Positions 61,988 to 64,000 of a stretch of 64,000 bases of DNA are shown here, piece after piece (the stretch's first letter is position 1; every line of letters starts with the position of its first letter). Source of the stretch: JALORV01 sp963703945. GTDB taxonomy: Bacteria > Pseudomonadota > Gammaproteobacteria > Burkholderiales > Burkholderiaceae_F. Below the pieces are notes generated by a model. That model was not told the origin of the DNA, did not search any database, and was given only the letters and a program-made list of their open reading frames with translations. The DNA lies in NCBI GenBank assembly GCA_963703945.1, contig CAVPGM010000025.1, positions 186,001-250,000 on the forward strand. The letters are read 5' to 3'. The translations under genes were made by a program, and so were the position numbers.

Positions 61988-62287
61988 CGGGACCTGGTTG
62001 TTAGACCTGCACGGCCGAGTGCGGCCCAGAAGCAGTCACATTCCACTCGATCAGAAATTGCTCAAACCGGACATGGAGGGCAGGTTCGCCTTCACTCTGC
62101 AAATTGCGACGGAGCAAGCAAAGGCTTCGGCGAATCAAAGGCCGCCTTCATCGACCGAGGAAGGTCAAGTCCAATCCGCCGGTCAGCTGAGCACTGAAAA
62201 CCTCCACCTTCGAAACCTGCGGACTTACGCCACTCGAAGGGACACGACCCCCGGTTCGCGGTCGCGCGCGCGGAAACGATTGGTTCC

Positions 62288-62743
62288 TTAGAACTTGTGA
62301 TGGACGGTGAATTGCGCGTTGATGGGCTTCGCGCCCGGCTGGGGCGTGATGATCACGCGAATCGAGTATTCGCCCTCCCAGCCGAACCTAAAGAGTTCGC
62401 TGTAATCGGGAATACCGCCTGCTTGCGTATGCAGCAAGGGTTTCTTCTCGACGTGGCCTCGTGGATCGGTCACTTCGATCACCACCTCCGCGTCGCCGAT
62501 CCGCTTGCCGGTTTTCTCCTCATCGACCGTGATGAGCAGATGCTGCGATCCGGATGGCGGATGCGCTGGGTGCATATCTCGATGGCCGTCTGCCCGCAAC
62601 GCGACCTCGGCGGGCACGATGCCGAGATTGATCACGAGGCCGGCCACCGACCTGCTCTGCTGCGCAACCACCGGCGCGCACGCGAGTGCGATCGTCAGCA
62701 GTGCGCCAGCCATCATGCGTGCGCGTTTAGCCAAGGCGTTCAT
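62288..62743 (-). CDS. Hypothetical periplasmic protein, FixH/CopC-like beta domain
   Basis: 151 residues with a signal peptide (ARMMAGALLTIALACAPVVA). The mature part is a single beta-sandwich-like domain (VINLGIVPAEVALRADGHRD, SQHLLITVDEEKTGKRIGDA, EVVIEVTDPRGHVEKKPLLH, YSIRVIITPQPGAKPINAQF) containing an M-H-P-A-H-P stretch that could bind metal. The family is not certain; the fold resembles small immunoglobulin-like copper or assembly proteins. Intact. Confidence 0.65.
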   Translation of the reverse strand: MNALAKRARMMAGALLTIALACAPVVAQQSRSVAGLVINLGIVPAEVALRADGHRDMHPAHPPSGSQHLLITVDEEKTGKRIGDAEVVIEVTDPRGHVEKKPLLHTQAGGIPDYSELFRFGWEGEYSIRVIITPQPGAKPINAQFTVHHKF

Positions 62744-62802
62744 AAGCCGAACCTCCGCGCCAACGCGATTTACGATCCTACACCCCGCTGAATGCGCGCG
62801 GA

Positions 62803-63009
62803 GTGCGGCGCACGAGACGCTTGCCGAGGGCGCTGGGACTGTGCTTCATCGCGAGCATTCCTCTCGGGCAGGTGATGGAGCAGCTTCAGTGTCAGAACTG
62901 GCCCATCGTCGAAGGCCCAATCATGCGAACCGGCGCCACGCAGACGATCCGCTCGGTCTATGTGCGCGACCCCGACCTCAACCTGATTGAGATCTCGGAG
63001 TTCGCCTGA
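62803..63009 (+). pseudogene. Remnant of a VOC/glyoxalase-family gene
   Basis: Only the C-terminal third of a vicinal oxygen chelate protein is present: LCFIASIPLGQVMEQLQC, IVEGPIMRTGATQTIRSVYV, RDPDLNLIEISEF. The last two strands and the metal-ligand Glu of NLIEISEF are typical. The sequence before LCFIA is not VOC-like in this frame and no N-terminal half lies upstream, so the gene is truncated. Confidence 0.7.
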
Positions 63010-63118
63010 CTGTGGCACGCGCCCGTGAACCGCCAGTGACGCAAATCCAAGGTTTGCCGGCGTGCCGGTCAAGGTCTAGCCTTTGCGGAGCGCAAGAAGA
63101 ACTCGAAAGGAGGGCGCC

Positions 63119-63541
63119 GTGGAACCTCTTGTTGAACGTGTGGACGTCTGGGCCGCAACGATTCAAGACAAACCTGGCGGTCTCGCGATGCTGCTGGATG
63201 CGCTGCGGTCTGCTGGCGCGGATCTGCAATTCATCATTGCGCGCCGCGCACCCGACAAGCCCGGGACCGGTGTCGTGTTCGTGACTCCGCTGCAGAACGA
63301 CAGGGAGATCCGGGTCGCCGCACAAGTGGGCTTCAACGTTTCGCAAAGCCTGCACTCCGTTCGGGTCATCGGTCAGGACCGGCCGGGCGTGGCCGCGGAA
63401 CTGACTCAGAAGCTGGCGGATGCGGGAATCAACCTGCGCGGCTTCTCGGCCTCAGTCATCGGGCAACAGTTCGCAGCCTACGTTGCAGTTGATTCGGTCG
63501 CGGATGCGAACAAGGCCATGGAGATCTTGCGGAGCGCCTGA
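63119..63541 (+). CDS. ACT-domain protein
   Basis: 140 residues, GTG start preceded by AAGGAGG. Two ACT-like halves: VERVDVWAATIQDKPGGLAM, LLDALRSAGADLQFIIARRA and HSVRVIGQDRPGVAAELTQK, LADAGINLRGFSASVIGQQF. Stand-alone double-ACT proteins bind amino acids and act as sensors; the ligand is unknown. Intact. It follows the VOC remnant by 109 bases. Confidence 0.8.
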   Translation: MEPLVERVDVWAATIQDKPGGLAMLLDALRSAGADLQFIIARRAPDKPGTGVVFVTPLQNDREIRVAAQVGFNVSQSLHSVRVIGQDRPGVAAELTQKLADAGINLRGFSASVIGQQFAAYVAVDSVADANKAMEILRSA

Positions 63542-63923
63542 ACGCAGGAGGGTGGCCCCACAACCGCGTTCCGGGATTGACCTGCGCGACCTGCCACGAC
63601 CCCACAAGGGAAGCCTTGCTTATCGGACGGGGCAGCTTCGCGGCGACGAGCGCGCGCTGTGTGGCGCGTGCCCGCCAACTAGCTTCGCCGCTCGACTCCG
63701 AGTGTCTGCCTTTGTGCGTATTTTCGTGCCCGCTTCTTGCCAAGCGGCGGTCTGCCACGGAGTCGCCATCTGCCGATTGATGCCTTGTCCGCTTACAGAC
63801 GAGCCGCTGCGTCCGCTCTCGGCCCTGGCTGAGGTCCCCGCAACAACCCGGGCATTGCATCAACTCGCGATGTCTTTGCGGCCGGCCGGATGCGTTCGAC
63901 CGCATTTCGGAGAAAGCGAACGT
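63542..63923. other. Gene-free stretch near the window end
   Basis: No coding sequence I can support on either strand. On the minus strand an ATG at 63931-63933, in the position equivalent to the methyltransferase start in repeat copy A, opens a 46-codon frame (MDYNVRFLRNAVERIRPAAK and on) ending at 63793. It has no recognisable family and is probably not a gene. Confidence 0.5.
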
Positions 63924-63994
63924 TGTAATCCATGGTGGCGTTCAGAACACAAGTCTGGACGCCGCCGTGAGAAGGCTGCATCGACTACCGGCCA
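63924..63994. repeat. Dispersed intergenic repeat, copy B
   Basis: Second copy of the repeat at 59762-59834, sharing AATCCATGG, TTCAGAAC, AAGTCT, GACGCCGC and CATCGACTACCGGCCA, with short gaps in the middle. It ends six bases before the window edge, so it may continue beyond. Confidence 0.75.
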
Positions 63995-64000
63995 ATTGCT

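Noticed and set aside
63793..63933. A 46-codon frame starting at the ATG of repeat copy B
   Set aside because: No family, no good ribosome site, and its start is simply part of the repeat.

Overview
The window looks like part of the chromosome of a GC-rich aerobic proteobacterium able to live on inorganic electron donors. I infer a betaproteobacterium (Burkholderiales type) from protein flavour and gene order only; no rRNA or tRNA gene is present to settle it. The theme of the first 41 kb is lithotrophy: arsenite oxidase (aioBA), an oxygen-tolerant membrane-bound uptake [NiFe]-hydrogenase with its whole maturation set (hup/hyp including hypX), and an aerobic Mo-Cu carbon monoxide dehydrogenase cluster (coxMSLGDE plus a cofactor cytidylyltransferase).

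Layout. 1-2.6 kb: end of aioB and aioA. 2.7-5.7 kb (minus strand): arsenic detoxification operon arsR-arsI-arsN-arsC-acr3, convergent with aioBA. 5.9-6.4 kb (minus): a cyclic-nucleotide-binding protein without a DNA-binding domain, divergent from the hydrogenase. 6.6-22.8 kb: hupS, hupL, hupC, an orphan HigA-like HTH gene, hupD, F, G, H, I, J, K, then hypA, B, F, C, D, E, X. 22.8-31.6 kb: an accessory stretch with SRPBCC, 2-hydroxychromene-2-carboxylate isomerase, alpha/beta hydrolase, pirin, SnoaL-like protein, an MBL-fold hydrolase gene broken by an intact IS481-family element, a LysR regulator, a decayed TetR gene and a zinc alcohol dehydrogenase. Three copies of a roughly 80-105 bp unit ending in a palindrome sit in front of consecutive genes here and look like a LysR regulon. 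32.9-41.4 kb: cox cluster. 41.5-43.9 kb: phasin-like protein and UbiB/AarF-type kinase. 44-47 kb: SnoaL-like protein, methyltransferase, AraC regulator, beta-carbonic anhydrase. 47-51.3 kb (minus): DUF4331 protein, lipoprotein, TPR protein and HupE/UreJ-type membrane protein. 51.6-64 kb: mixed housekeeping and poorly known genes, among them class I fructose-bisphosphate aldolase, a secreted methyltransferase, an M48 protease, a TMEM175-type channel and an ACT-domain protein, with intergenic repeats and a VOC gene remnant.

How the genes work together. AioBA, HupSLC and CoxMSL would all feed electrons from arsenite, H2 and CO into an aerobic respiratory chain. The ars operon removes arsenite and methylated arsenicals. 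The hyp genes build the NiFe(CN)2CO centre, with HypX supplying the CO ligand under air. CoxD, CoxE and the MocA-like protein mature the Mo-Cu centre.

A strong caution: about 30 recognisable genes carry one or more single-base frameshifts, mostly one extra base, while neighbouring genes are intact. Restoring the frame gives normal full-length family members, so I read most of these as assembly or sequencing errors and give each gene its full extent. The disruptions I regard as real are the IS-split hydrolase, the internally deleted TetR gene and the VOC remnant.
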